Below, piece after piece: positions 22,519 to 34,912 of a stretch of 64,000 bases of DNA. A program made the position numbers and the translations under genes. The notes beneath the pieces are model-generated. The model was not told the DNA's origin. It did no database searches and was given only the letters and a program-made list of their open reading frames with translations. How positions within the stretch are numbered: the stretch's first letter is position 1; every line of letters begins with the position of its first letter. The stretch is from Halocafeteria seosinensis (Eukaryota; Sar; Bigyra; Bicosoecida). The DNA is taken from NCBI GenBank assembly GCA_001687465.1, contig LVLI01000295.1, forward strand, positions 124,001 through 188,000, in the 5' to 3' direction.

Positions 22519-23029
22519 TCAAATGGCAAGCGTGAAATTCAAAATTTCTTGAAGTTGCGCAGCCGATAAACGTCGAGTCGTGTACATGCACTCCAAAGTG
22601 GAGCAGTAGCTGATATTGTAGGTCTCACCGAGACGGGATCCTTTTGTAGTATTTCGGACAATCTCGATGTAGTACCCTAATGGAGTAGCTATGTAAATTA
22701 CGAGCTGCAAACATCAAAACGTGTCGTTCTGCGCCAAAAATTTGATTTTCCACCGTGTCGTTAGAAGTCTTTCCTGAACCACACGCGATGTCATCGTCGC
22801 TTAGCGCCAGCGCAGTGGATACGAGCGCCCCCAGGTGTTCTAGTTCCGGGAGAAATGAGACCGAAACAAGTCGATCTGCGTCGATAACCGTCACCATCCA
22901 TGGAAGGCGGTAAGTTCCGGAAGGATCAGTCCTCCTTTGGCGGGTTCTTGCCAGGGGCGGTATAGGGGGATCCGCGCGACCGACCTTTTTTGTCGTTTTT
23001 TGCCTTAAACGGCTTCGCCTGTTGTTCAT
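22519..23029 (-). CDS. Small unrecognised protein
   Basis: I do not recognise this gene. A frame from ATG 23029 runs through a basic leader and 'VIDADRLVSVSFLPELEHL' to a donor near 22758. A second exon after an acceptor at about 22708 reads 'LVIYIATPLGYYIEIVR' and continues to a stop at 22519, ending 'LSAAQLQEILNFTLAI'. The first intron has a weak GTGGAA-type donor. The product would be about 130-150 residues with no membrane segment. The start lies only 31 bases from the start of the divergent gene at 23061, so one of the two may begin elsewhere (an internal ATG exists at about 22898). It is probably real because both exons keep one frame, but unproven. Confidence 0.35.
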
Positions 23030-23060
23030 TTTGAATTACAAAGCAGCGCTCGCTGTTCGT

Positions 23061-24581
23061 ATGTCAGTGCTCACGTTGATGCTCGAGACCCACCTGTGGA
23101 ATGACGATGTTTTGTGCAGATTCCCTGCGGAACTATTGGAAGCGAATAAGAACAGCCTGTATAAACTGTGCAGGAGATTCGTATGGGATGAACCCTCGCG
23201 AGAAGTAAGTGTTTCCCAGCACTACGCGCGATTCATGCGTTTCAGCGAAAGTCATGGTATGTCCTTTGGCTTCTAACTCTCGTTATGTGCTGTTCGACTT
23301 TCAGGAAGAGACTTTCGAACCGCTGAATCCAGCATATAAGGTAAGGGGTGGACAAATTCCATGACTTCTCGGTCGGGATTCAAATTGGTTTCTAAGGATT
23401 AACGTGCGCTTATTATCCAATCTTTTGCAGGATTTACCTAAACCAGCAGTGTCCAAAAATGAAACAGAGGACGAAGAAGTTAGTGTCGCTCAAAGACCCG
23501 AAACCCGATCCACTTCTAAGGAGGTAAGCTGAGATTGCCGCAGTCCCGCCTGTTCGACCAGGACTAGAAGTTCCGGAGCCATTCGTTGCAGAAAATTTTA
23601 GGGCAAAACGGGTATTTTTCCAAGGAGCTTTTGCTATCGAGTCATTTGAAATATTTCAAAGAACTGAGGAAATGGTTCCAAGATGCTTCTGAGATAAAAA
23701 TGGAGCGTTATAAGGACAGACTCGCGAAGATTGATGAACTGCGAGGAAAGCAAAGTTCATCTCAAAATTATAGGTCTCATCAGGCCAGTGATGGGTCGAA
23801 AGAGAAGGCCGAAAATAACGGAACGCAGTCGACTCCACCCAGATCGTCATCTAGCGAAGGAGGTCTGGAATTCCTCTCAGCTGTGGCCGCTTCACCTGCC
23901 GGCCGTACACCGGATATACATCATAAACGCCTACGCGAGGGATCTGGTTTAAGGCAGAACAATTTCCTGAATAGTTTCGGGTTTGGTGTAGGAGAGTCGG
24001 CAGAATCGCAATCGAACCAAGGTGTAGCGACACTGACTGATATGGTGTATTCTCCAAATCGTACTAGGCCTGAAGGAGGAGCAAAACGTAGGAAGCTTTC
24101 TGTTTTCTCTCCGTATTCGGGCCAGGTGGCATCATCGGCTTCCCCGTCTACAGCAGCCTTTCGAGTCTCTGCATCTTATGCATCAAGCGGTGCTTCACCT
24201 TCTGCTACCGCAGTACAGACTGCTAGCAAGATTATAGCTGATAGTACAGAGGATACTGGTATAGACGCCAACACTGCGGGGCAAACGGATGCTGCTACAT
24301 CTGAGGCGGCATCATTTCTCTCTCCTCCTCCCAAATTACGCGATAGTGAAGGTGACAAACGAGGAAGCCGCACGAATAGCGCTTCTCATGCTCTAGCGAT
24401 GTTATCTAGAGCGGGAGAAGGTGCACGGGATACGGATGAGCGCGGGTACAAAGGATCTTCTTACGGCAGCACCTTTAATACCAAGCGTAGTTTGCGAGCT
24501 GCCGATTACACAGAGGAAAGTGAAGATCCAGACCATACGCATTCTCTGTCCATTCCTCAAGTGCACCGTCGCGTTGTATGA
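23061..24581 (+). CDS. Serine-rich, probably nuclear protein of unknown function
   Basis: I do not recognise this protein. Four exons (23061-23205, 23305-23340, 23431-23523, 23592-24581) join in phase to about 420 residues. The first 45 residues look ordered (LETHLWNDDVLCRFPAELL, then SLYKLCRRFVWDEP). A second helical segment (residues about 95-150) includes 'SHLKYFKELRKWFQDASEIK', broken up by charges. From about 160 on, the chain is Ser/Thr/Ala-rich and disordered, with a compact basic motif 'GGAKRRKLSV' that could be a nuclear localisation signal and several SP/TP sites. The ordered N-terminus may be the functional part. It is divergent from a small gene whose start is 31 bases away. Confidence 0.55.
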
Positions 24582-25079
24582 CAACGCTTACGTTGTTTGA
24601 AAAGTGTTGGATACCCAATCCGTATCGTAGAGCAATAGAACTCTCTTGTTTCCCTATTTGCCACTACCCCGTCATGTAAAAGAAAATTTATTTCGTTTAA
24701 CATTACTTGACGAAACGCATTAAATAAACTCTGCCATCTTTGCGTGTCTTACCTTACCTGACTTTCTGCAAGCCCAACTCAGTGACCCACCCGTTGGACT
24801 TCCAGCGGCCTCAACTTCAACTTGCTCGAGCGGGACTTCCACTTGCCTGTATTAGCCAGTGTTTGATTGCCCCCCCCCCGAGGCGGTGTCATGGAGCGCA
24901 CGTAGGTCACTTATTAGAGGTGGCATGGGAGACATTAGCACCGCCTGTATGGCGTGTAATTTGGAGCACGGAATCCAAGCTCCGCTGCGACCAGCTCGAA
25001 TTCGGTGGGTCAATGGCGTCATTAGTCTAAAGTGAATTTTTGGGAACCTGTACAGCCCCGGAGGGGAGTCGTAGCAACG
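24582..25079. other. Intergenic region with a poly-C tract
   Basis: About 500 bases precede the WW-domain membrane protein. A run of nine C lies near 24870. An upstream exon with the signal peptide that this gene should have may lie here, but I could not identify one. Confidence 0.35.
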
Positions 25080-28000
25080 ATGTCCACCTTGGCGGAAATT
25101 GAGAGACTGAAGGCGCAACTGGAAGTGGTCATTAAAGAGGACCATTGGTTCACTCAGCGTCAGGTGGAGGAAGTCCTCAACGGCGAACGCCCCGTGCAAG
25201 AGTTCCGCCAGTGGAAGTGCCTCGTATGTGCTTAACTTTTCGCTCCTTACGCGGCAGATGTTCCCGACTGATAATTGAAGCCTCCTCGCAGAATCCCGAG
25301 GCGTGTATCGTTCAGCCTAGCAATTTGACAGTCACGTGTGCTGAAGGGTATCAAGGACCTCTATGTGCAGTATGCGATTCCAACTACGGGTCGGCCGGAG
25401 GACATGAGTGTACAAAGTGCCAAGATTCTTGTACGTGGTGGAAAACGTGAATTTGCTATGGGGATTTGGAGGCTCAAGGCTTCTCTTCATTATTTTGTGC
25501 TTCGACAGCCGTCAACTGGGTACTGCTTGTACTGATTCTTATAGTAATCACTGTAGTCGCCGTACTCGCTATTATGAGAGTGCTCAGGAAAGCTTCCAAG
25601 AACACACTTGTAGACACATATCAGAAGCGAGAGTTACTAACGACGATGAAGGTATTTCGAACGACTTAGAGGTTGCCCACCCCGCACGACCACTATCGTG
25701 ACCCATTCTGCATGCAGATATTATTCAACTTTCTTCAGGTTTTATCTTTTTTCTCTGAGTTTGCCGTCGAATGGAGCACCCAAGTCTTAAGTAAGACAAC
25801 AGGCAACTATCCCTAGTTCACAATTTCGATCTTGATGCCTCCTGGTCGCTGCAGATCTGTTCGGAACTGCGGGATCTACGACGGGTTTATCATTTAATTT
25901 AAGTTTTATAGACTGTGCTCTGGGATGGAACTCGCGACAACGTTATGTATTCATTTTTATCTTGCCTTTCCTGATAATATTGATCCCTGCAATTGCGATA
26001 TCCTTGGTTCTGTTGTGGCATCAGAAGAAATCCCGTGCCTCCGAAGCTCGACAAGGCTATCCTTTACCGCCTCTGTTATTCTGGGGAGTAACACCGGTAG
26101 GGCTGTATAGCACAATTGTAATGGTTTTGCTCTTTCTCTTTTACCCAACAGCCAGTCGAAACAGCTTGCTGATGGTCAAATGCTCCAAACCGATTGATGG
26201 GACGCAATACATTACCGATGACTTTACGCTATCCTGCGAAGATTCTTCTCACGCTATTTTCAGTGCTTTGGCGTGGATCCAGTTGACCTTAATTTCGTTT
26301 GGCTTTCCAATTGTTAGTGCTGGAGTACTATTTTACAATCGCGATAAACTCCATCATGATCGTATCCGACGAAGGTTTTCTTTTCTATACTCTGGCTATG
26401 ATAAGACTAGGTACTGGTACGAGTCCGTAATCATGGCGCGGAAGTTCGGTCTCATTGGGGCCGCAGTCACTTTGAGCGATTCCTCGGTAGGATATCAGCT
26501 GTTTTGGGGTGTCACGATACTAGTGGTTTCTCTCCTACTCCATTTGTGGCTGAGACCATTCCAAGACCATATGCATGGTGTCATTGAACAGATTGCTTTG
26601 ATATCTTTGGTTTTTATTCTTCTTATTGGACAGCTAATTGCATTTCAAGATCTTTCAGCAGGAATGGGTGCTTTCTTAACTAGCATCATTGTTATATCTG
26701 TGTGCACTGTTACATTGGCAACATTGTCTGTGCTTGTGTACGATCTCAGACAGATAGCAAAAAACTCGGAGTTTCCCAAACGATTGAGGTTCGCATTCTT
26801 GAAGAAAGACACTCGCGATAGCGTGTCCACGTTCGACTCCGCCCAATCACATGAGATACCAGAGCTTCCCAGTAATTCCGATTGGGAAAAGCGAACTCAT
26901 CCTAACGGCATGGTGTATTATTTCAATAAGAAAACGCATAAATCCCAGTGGGACAAACCCGCTGAACTCGAAGAGGCCGAAGACGAGCAAAATCGAATTG
27001 CTTCCGCTTGGGATATCAAGCAGCATCCCAAGTATCAACTTCCTTACTATGTTAACTACATAACGCGGGAAATGAAATGGGAAAGGCCACAGGAGATGCC
27101 TTTGAAACCCGGAGAATGTTGGGAAATTCGAGTAAGCGAATTGTTTGAAACATGGCTTTACGATTATGGCTTACTTGTGTTCAATGTGATGCAGGTGGAC
27201 TCCTCCACTGGAGTTCCGTACTTTTACAACTCCCTGACAGATAAAACCGAATGGGAAAAGCCCGAAGACTTTGTTCCCGCGCCTGAGCAGCAGGCATATC
27301 TTCTGGCGCTGGAGAAGCAGTCTGCAGGTGGCCCATCTGCGGGCCCTCCGCCTGCTATTCAAGGTGCGGCAGCGGTCAGAAGCTTAATCAGCTCGAAGCG
27401 CGACAGTGTAGCTACCGAGAGCAAAGGGTCGACCAGCGAGGTACCTCGCGAAGATATCCCAACAGACGCATTTGTGCGATCCAAATCGCGACCGTTCAGT
27501 GAACGAATCGGCCTCAACTGGATTCGTGATAGGCTGTGGAAGGGCGAAGATTCGGGGGATGGCAAGGGGCAGGCACCGCACAGAAAAAGTATAAAGCTCA
27601 ACCCAATGAATACCCAAAAACGGCGGCGGGCAACGTCTCATCGCTTTGGCCCGATATTTGAGCTAGGGACATCGCAAGGTGCTCATTCTGCACGAAGTCT
27701 TAGTACCGAAGCTCGAAATTCACGAACGATCAGTCAGAGAAACCCCGTTCGGGATGTGCAAGGTCCTACGAAGTCAAGTAGAGCTGCTACATTTGATAAG
27801 CAAATTGCGGGTAGCAAGAGTGACGCTGCCACCAAAGATAAAAGAGGGGATACGAGAGTAGCGCCGAGGCTCCATCGAGCATCGGCCACTCAAGTTGGTG
27901 GCGCAGTAGAAACTGGTTCCGTTGAAAGTACTTCCCCACGTTCTGAAGTTCCTTCCGCAAGCGCATTAACGAACGAAACTAACGACACCGTGATATCCGT

Positions 28001-28145
28001 GAGAGGGCCATGGCAATGTTTCTACGATAACGACGAAGAGGAATATTACTGGGTCAACACAGACACTGGTGCTACACTATGGCAGGCTGAGTTTGATGAA
28101 TTGTACGAGAGTTCAGAAGAGTCTGAAGAGGAAGAAACTTGGTGA
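25080..28145 (+). CDS. Polytopic membrane protein with a GCC2/GCC3-like Cys module and four cytosolic WW domains
   Basis: Six exons (25080-25223, 25292-25430, 25479-25651, 25718-25790, 25855-27131, 27195-28145) join in phase to 918 residues. A Cys module 'CAEGYQGPLCAVCDSNYG' and 'CTKCQDSC' (about 65-95) is of the GCC2/GCC3 (ephrin-receptor-like) type. Membrane segments follow: 'WVLLVLILIVITVVAVLAIM', a linker 'ILFNFLQVLSFFSEFAVEW', 'YVFIFILPFLIILIPAIAISLVLLW' (split across two helices), and about six more up to residue 410, including 'ARKFGLIGAAVTL' and 'LLLHLWLRPFQ'. This layout is common in protist polytopic proteins of unknown function. The C-terminal half holds WW domains at about 440, 480, 520 and 885 ('DWEKRTHPNGMVYYFN', 'AWDIKQHPKYQLPYYVN', 'CWEIR' plus 'GVPYFYNSLTDKTEWEKP', and 'WQCFYDNDEEEYYWVN'). 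No signal peptide precedes the Cys module, so exons may be missing upstream. Confidence 0.75.
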
Positions 28146-28494
28146 TGGTTCTTCTTTCTCGAAATCTGAGGGCGCATGGGCCTGGTCTAGTGGGTTTTAT
28201 TGCGGAAACTGATAGCAATTTTATACGACCAACAGCAGCGGTGATATGATCCGTAACATCAGACGCATAATGTTTTAGACATGAATTTAGGTAGCAGATA
28301 AAGGGTAGCATGCGGCGACGACAGCAATGTTTGATTCAGAAGGAACGCGTATATGGAGTGCTCATTGGTCCTCCCGCAAAATTCCAAAACATCTTCAGCG
28401 ATATGCAGGTAGACTCCAGAAGCTTCATTCAAGCCTTTGTGGAACATCGGGGCATGTGTAACTTGACAGGTGTGAACAATTCCGAAAAGTCTGG
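28146..28494. other. Convergent intergenic gap
   Basis: About 350 bases lie between the convergent stops of the WW protein and the LRR gene. Short frames on both strands have no domain signature. I see nothing definite here. Confidence 0.35.
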
Positions 28495-29582
28495 TTATTT
28501 CATGATACGTGCAGCCTTGCTAACTTGGGTAAAGGCAAGATCCGTAATCGTAGTCTGATCGCAACCGCAGATATTGAGAAATGACAAATTCGATAAATGT
28601 TGGAACGCACGATCACTAATGGACTCTTGATGACAGTAACTCATGTCCAGCCGTAACAAATTTGAGAGATACTGAAACGCAGCATCGGTAATCGTTGTCT
28701 GATCACAAATATCCATATTCAATTTCACCAAACTGGACAAGTGCTGAAAGGCAGAATCGGTAATCGTCGTCTGATTACACCCCGACATGCGCAACGTTGA
28801 CAGCTCTGATAGGTGTTGAAAGGCAGAATCCGATCGTCGTCTGACTACAAAAGCTCATACCTAGAGATGACAAATTCGACAAATGTTGGAACGCACGATC
28901 ACTAATCGACTCTTGACGACAGTAGCTTATGTTCAACCGTGACAAATTTGAGAGATACTGAAATGCAGCATCTGTAATCGATGTCTGAGTGCACAACTCC
29001 AAAGTCAGTGTTCCCAGATTTGACAAGTGTTGAAAGGCAGAATCCGTAATCGTCGTCTGGCGGCAACAGTATACATCCAGCCAGGACAACTTTGACAAGT
29101 GTTGAAACGCTGTATCTGTGATCGTAGTCTGAAAGCAATAGTTCATACGTAGAAATAACAAATTAGACAAGTGTTGGAATGCAACTCATGTCCAGCCGTA
29201 ACAAATTTGAGAGATGTTGAAACGCCGAATCTGTAATGTTTGAAGCACGAACTGGAATGCGTAAATACATCAACCTCGAAAAACTTTTGAAAGTTGATTC
29301 AGGGACGCTGATAAAGGCTTGTGCATTCAAAGAACGTAGATTTGGTAGTGTGCTTAACCTAGCCTCCAAACAGCTTGCCGAATTCCCAAACGGACGAAGC
29401 TGTCCTTGAAAGTTTGGGGAATAGTTTCTCCGCGAATACATTCTTAAGTCGTTAAACAATTCGATCTCGCGTTCACATCGGGGCCAGGCTAAATTGTCAC
29501 ACTGAAACTGCCATTCTATGGTTGTGGTGTTATCCGAAGTTTTCCCTACTGTGCGCCAGTAGTCAACCACATGATCCAACAC
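28495..29582 (-). pseudogene. Leucine-rich-repeat gene (AMN1/FBXL-like repeats), broken by two frame shifts
   Basis: Reading from 29582, the first 70 residues could be a divergent F-box-like leader (WRTVGKTSDNTTTIEWQFQC). Then come about ten leucine-rich repeats of 24 residues with the consensus 'LSNLxxLxxxxCxQTTITDxAFQH', like the Cys-containing LRRs of AMN1/FBXL proteins, which recruit ubiquitination substrates or other partners. The reading frame breaks twice. Near 29185 a repeat has lost about 29 bases, fusing 'DMSC' to the next repeat. Near 28830 a repeat has lost two bases (GATC where the others have GTAATC). The three pieces lie in three different frames, and neither break has GT..AG ends. 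Two sequencing errors are possible but less likely than decay. The last piece ends at a stop at 28495. Confidence 0.7.
28540..29175 (-). repeat. 72-bp tandem repeats encoding LRR units
   Basis: About nine direct repeats of 72 bases are visible on the plus strand. Each carries a version of 'aatcggtaatcgtcgtctga' and then 'aaatttgagagatactgaaa' or 'gacaagtgttgaaaggc'. Neighbouring copies are 75-95% alike by eye, and some non-adjacent copies are nearly identical, which suggests recent unequal exchange within the array. Confidence 0.8.
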
Positions 29583-30252
29583 GTAAGTAGTCGGCCCTGG
29601 ACCTGACTGATTGCATTCCGATACAGGCTCACAGCAGCCGGGGTTTCATTGAAACCACGATTCCAGGTAGATCTTAAGCAGTGACTGGGAGAGATATGCC
29701 TTGGATGGGGTCCGTGCTTCCGCACGACTTTCGTTTCTGTCGTGGAGCATGCCAGTAGTCGCTAGGAACATAACTCAAACTACCGATGATCACGTCTTAG
29801 TGAGGAGCCTGGACAAAACCCAGAGACCCCAACAAGACATCGAATTTGACGAATGCGATGGATGTAGTACAGAGTCTTTCTGCCTTTGGTTGTAAGAAGT
29901 TATTATAATGACCGACTCTACAAACTTAAACGACAATTTTCCGAGTCCAGGCTTTCTTTGCATTTGAAAGGATCGATTAGTTTCATAATTTCACGTGCAG
30001 TAGATATCTAATAAACCCACCATCTGATACGCAGTGTATACAGACAGAAGGAATGACCGGCGCCCTCAATGCTATCGACAACAACAACTTGTCATTTGTC
30101 TATAGTGTTCGTTTGGGAAAGAAATAGTACATGCTTCATACAATTACACAGCGTTGGTATTTGTTCTAACACTGCAAGCGTAAGCCACTTTAGAATTCCA
30201 GTAACTGAAGTTTCCATGACAACACACATTCCCCTTTTTCTCGCAATGGTTT
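29583..30252. other. Intergenic region between LRR pseudogene and GCP2
   Basis: About 670 bases separate two minus-strand genes. Short frames only. It presumably includes the original promoter of the LRR gene and the 3' flank of GCP2. No repeat or RNA gene is seen. Confidence 0.35.
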
Positions 30253-33200
30253 TCAGCGGATAATCTTCTTGCTTGATGAGCGAAATTCTTTGCTGTAAAA
30301 CCCATTGTAATCGAGACGAGAGCAGAGATGCGCCAAATGAGATTGATACTGCAAATTCGTGGTACTCGAGAGTATTGCCGTCGATGTTCAGTCAGAAATG
30401 AAGACAATTCATACTTACATTGTTGAAACTTCTCTGCCCCAGCTTGAATAGCTTGGATAAGAACTTCTTGAGGAGGTTATCGAAGAGATCATTACTCTCT
30501 TGCACCATTTTCTGCCAGTTTTCCTGGGCAATTGAATGCCGCATAGCTTCGGTTTGGGCTTCAACTCTTCGAATGCGTATTTGGGTATCTGACAACGTCC
30601 AGGAATCAGCCTCGCCTCCTTGCGATTTTGTTTCTGAGTTCCCACGGGGGGTTTCGGCACCAGGCTTTTCTCCACGCCCGAAACCTTCTTCATGGCGTTG
30701 TTTCCGAGCTCGTCGACGTCGATTCATGGCATTCTTTACTTCGGGAGTGATACCCGCTCGTTGGTCAACTTCATCTTCTGTTAGCTTATTGCTGTCGATA
30801 GCAGCGGCCATTTGTTCCGAGAGTAACATGCAAAGTGTGGCGATCTTATGCAATAGTGTGAATAGTTCCTTGTTCGTCAAAAGGCACTGCTCCAAACAGT
30901 TATCGAGAAAATTCCTGGAAAATCCGAAGACATCATAACCACAGGATTCTTTTTTTAAAAGCCAGCTTTTACGTACTCGTGGTGACGAATGACGTCGTCA
31001 ACCGTACTAGTTTTCTCGGGGGACCGAATAAGACGGTTCATTTCATGCCACTGAGGTTCAATGACTTCGAAAGTCATGTAATATATAAGATTCTGCATAA
31101 AATGAAGCATCCGCTGTCGAGCCAGATAACTTCTTGACAAAGCTCCTCTCAAGTTTAACTCTTTGCACTCTTGGTGGGCCGTCCACGCTCTGCACAGTCT
31201 TCTTTCAACGTGCTTGCAATAAAATAAATGTCTAAATAACAGCTGGTACTTCACGAGGGCACCTCGTGATAGCACGATATTCAGCGGCCAGTCAATGATA
31301 TAATCTAACGTAAGACAATTAAACGCTTTCAGTTTAATTGACTGAGAGCTCCTCTGACCTCCATCATGCGTTGTTTCGTTGATTGCCTCCACTTGGTCGA
31401 CTAATGAGTCACTCTCAAGACGACATGTGATTTCATCTTTGTATGGATCCATAGCAGTTACTGACGTCCTTATCGCCAACTCTAAGAGGCTGCGAAGCCG
31501 TTGCACAGAGGCACTACGACGCGACATGGCTGATCGCGAGTAGGGAGCTTGTGATGCTTCCGGAGTGGTACTGTCTGCAAAAGCCAAATCCAATACTTCT
31601 AAAGTACACTCTGCATGTTCCAAACCTGAACTGGCAAAACTAACAGGAAGCATCAGAGCCCCTGCGCCTTCTCATGGGAAGGAGCCTCAAAAACGTTAAA
31701 TAGCATGCTTGGCGCATATAGTCTAATCATTTGCTTCGCAAGGTACAAGAAAAGGGAAAAAAAAAGAAAGAAAAAAAGTGCTTACCGATAGGCTTTCCTA
31801 GTTCTTCTTCGGCAGCATCCATAAAATTCTCGATGTAGTCTCCGAAGCTCATGAAGAAGTAAGCTTTCATTGAGTGTAGACGCTGAATATCCATCAACAG
31901 GAGTAACGGAAAACACAGAAATGAGAACGGTAACATGCACTTACACCAATCAAGTCCTTATCGCGCATCACATATTGCAAGAGGCGGTGAGAAGCCCACT
32001 CATAAGCTTGCTGAATGACAACAGTGTAGTCTCTTTCATCGGGAGAAAAAGGTATAACAGTGGCATGCGGCACCGTTACTTCGTACTCTGGAAGTCCCGA
32101 ATACCTGAGAGCATTTAGATATTTTCCCGTCGTCAAGATAGGCTCCTGCAAAGTTTGAAGGAACTCAGGGACATTGACTGTGACGATGTAGTATCTACTG
32201 TTCCAACTATTTGCGTGGAAGTCTTTTTCAAATTCTTCTTCTTGCAAGCCCTCATTCTCCTTCACCATGAATTCGTTAGTTCTGCAACCCAGATACCGGC
32301 GTCTTCGCGGAAAACTTTCCCTCTCCTTGGCTTACTTACGGATCGTCGATGATGCCAAAGAAAATCCATTTTTGTAGCATTTGCAGAAACGGTTTGCTGG
32401 CCCGTTCTAGCAAGAAAAAGATCATATCACGGGACGCGTCGTCACCCGCTGTTCGATATGCTCTGCAAGTAGTGACGGGATTTCGTACAGTATCTGGTCC
32501 ACGAGTAGGTGTACAGTCAACTTACTTATATAAAACATTGAGAAGAGCACCTCCGCGAGTTTCCTTGTCAATGACATCGCTACCTGTAGTAAGGATGTTC
32601 TGCAACGTAGAGAGTGTGCGTGAGGCCTTCTGAAGATGAAACCACATTTGCTGCAAGCTTAGAGGAAGGCTATTAGCCCCAGCATCGCCATAAGCGACTC
32701 GAGACATGTGTTCTAGTTGAGATACCAGCAGCGTATACTCGCGAAGAACTAAATTGACGGCCGATGCAAGCGCTTGCCCAACGAGACCGGCTTCAGGGAA
32801 CGACTTTCTTTCGACAAACAAGCGCAGTAAAATGTACTGGTTGGCGATCGGTAATATTCTCTCCACAAGCGATGCAAGCGCGGGATCACAGTCACTTGCC
32901 AGGACAAGCTGTGCATTTTCGATGGGATGCTCTCCGAGCAAAAGATAATCATCATGTGCCACATCCACCCGGGCGTCACTCAGGCGGTGCAGAGGATAAG
33001 ATTGCCTATCCGGACGCTTTTCCTCGGCAACTCTTGAGTTTCCAAAAGACACTTCGATGTGTCGTCCAGTCGCGCCAACGAGAGCATCAAGACAATCTTC
33101 TACGAGGATCGCTTCTTGTAACGGAAGCGGGTACCCTTCTATTTGCGACTTCTCTTGTTTCGATGTCACCTCTCTTTGTTTCATTGAGCGACCAGCATCC

Positions 33201-34912
33201 GTCAGAGTATAGCTCAACGGAGGGACTCCGATAAGACTGGACCGCAAAATGTTCCATTCGGCTGTGAAACCTGAATGCGGAAACGTAAAAAACCAGCTGG
33301 ACTTCCCCAATTCCGCGAACGATCGCGTTAGTGCTTGGTCGTTAGACCATATACTGTTCCAGAGTTGCAACAACCATACTGTAGCAACAGGTTGAACAAA
33401 CTTAAGCATAGATTTTACTATCATATCCCATTCAAGGGACAAAAACGTCGAAAAGGCAGAATCGATTGACTCCAACTCGGCGTCAGACAAGCTATCCACT
33501 ACAATGTGGTATCCGTCATCTACAAGGAACTGCCCATCGCTTGTTCGCAGAAGCACCCGCTCACAGAGTTGCACAAGTAAAGGCGGGGCCTCATTATGAC
33601 TGTGAATTCCAAGAGCGAATTTACGCGGTCCTAAAGCGGCCATTAATACCGCTGGAACTTGAGAATTGGTCGAATGTCTCGTAGCTCCGATTTCCTTGCT
33701 TAACGCACGCTCAATGGCTATAGAGAGCGGCGAAACCACTTCAAGCGCATCTTCTTCAGACGGAACAGATACAGACGCTTTCAGGGTTCCTTCAATGGGA
33801 GCAACATACTTCCCAGTCTTTTGGCACTGCAGCAATATTTTATCCCCAAGAGCTACGGGGCAGGTATCGGACGTCTTCAACGGGTTGAAAAGGACAAAAA
33901 CATCGCGTTTTCGTCCTTCTCCGTTGCCCGTTGACGTTGCAATAGTGTCACCAGATCCTTCCCGATGTTTGAAGTATCCTTGACGATACCCTTTCATCGG
34001 AGATAAGTCTGACGTGAAAAGGTCGTCTTGGTTTCTCAACCGATCAAGCAGTGCATCCGTCGTGAGGGGAGTTTCCTCTCCTTGTGTCACCTTACTCGCT
34101 TGCCATTCGTCTGTCGAACCCACCATCAAGTAACGTGAGGAAGCCTTACCACCTTTCAGCATTATCTTGGAGCCATACCGTAGGAGGGAATTAGAAGTAC
34201 CGAGTCGGGTATCTGTATTAGACTCTCCATTCGTATCTTCTATCCCTGCTATGTTTGCAACACTTTGCAAATAATCGTGTACCCCACCGACTATTAGCCC
34301 CTCTCGCTCGTGTAGACGTTTTTTCCTTCGTCTGTTCATCTGACGTTCAGAATCATGGGGAGCCTGTCTCTGCTCTGTAATCTCGTCCTCCCTCTCCTCA
34401 GTGCTTTTCCCTCCTGCGTACTCCTCCTCAGCCTGCTTGGTCTCAGTGAAATAGTCCCCGCGTTTCCCTGGATATTCATGTCCAAGGCGCCCGTGGGTCG
34501 TGTGGCGTTGCTGGGGACGGGAAGGCATGTGTTGGTCCAGGAGAGCTCTCAGGTCCTGCTCCTCAACGACATCGCTCAGAGTGTACAGAACCGGGAGTAA
34601 ACGATGAGGGTGCTTCCTGGCCAAAGCCTGAACATTCTCCCTCAAATATTCGGTGTATCCTGGTCGACAATGCGTCTCCAACAGGGCCACGCAGTCCTCT
34701 GTGAGCTTTGGGTTGTCTCGGAGGAGCGTACTACTCGGACTAGACGACCTCGAAGGACCCGACTGGTACGCATCCAGCACCTGATTCACTTTATGGCGAT
34801 CACGGAGAGCCAGAGCTCTCATTATCGTGGTAAGTTGGACATCACTGCCCTGGCGCCGGCGCTCTTCTCCCTCCTTTTCCTGGCTGTGTGGGCGTCCCAG
34901 CTCCTCGCTCAT
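30253..34912 (-). CDS. TUBGCP2: Gamma-tubulin complex component 2 (GCP2/Spc97)
   Basis: GCP2 pairs with GCP3 and gamma-tubulin to form the complex that nucleates microtubules at centrosomes or basal bodies. The first exon runs from ATG 34912 to about 32525; the frame upstream is open but begins in low-complexity sequence. It carries a disordered N-terminus and the first GRIP region, with 'LQEAILVEDCLDALVGATG', 'ASLVERILPIANQY', 'SAVNLVLREYTLLVSQLEH' and 'LSLQQMWFHLQKA'. Later exons hold 'SRYYIVTVNVPEFLQTLQEP' with 'ILTTGKYLNALR', 'LHSMKAYFFMSFGDY', then 'LLELAIRTSVTAMDPYKDEI' and 'LSRGALVKYQLLFRHLFYC' in the second GRIP domain, which binds gamma-tubulin. The last exon (about 30345-30253) ends 'LDYNGFYSKEFRSSSKK'. 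About seven exons give some 1,400 residues, longer than the usual 900; the excess is N-terminal and in an Arg/Glu-rich insert near 30600-30750. Confidence 0.93.

Noticed and set aside
30600-30760. Arg/Glu-rich insert in GCP2 as a separate gene
   Set aside because: It is in frame between conserved GCP2 segments on both sides, so it is an insertion within the protein.
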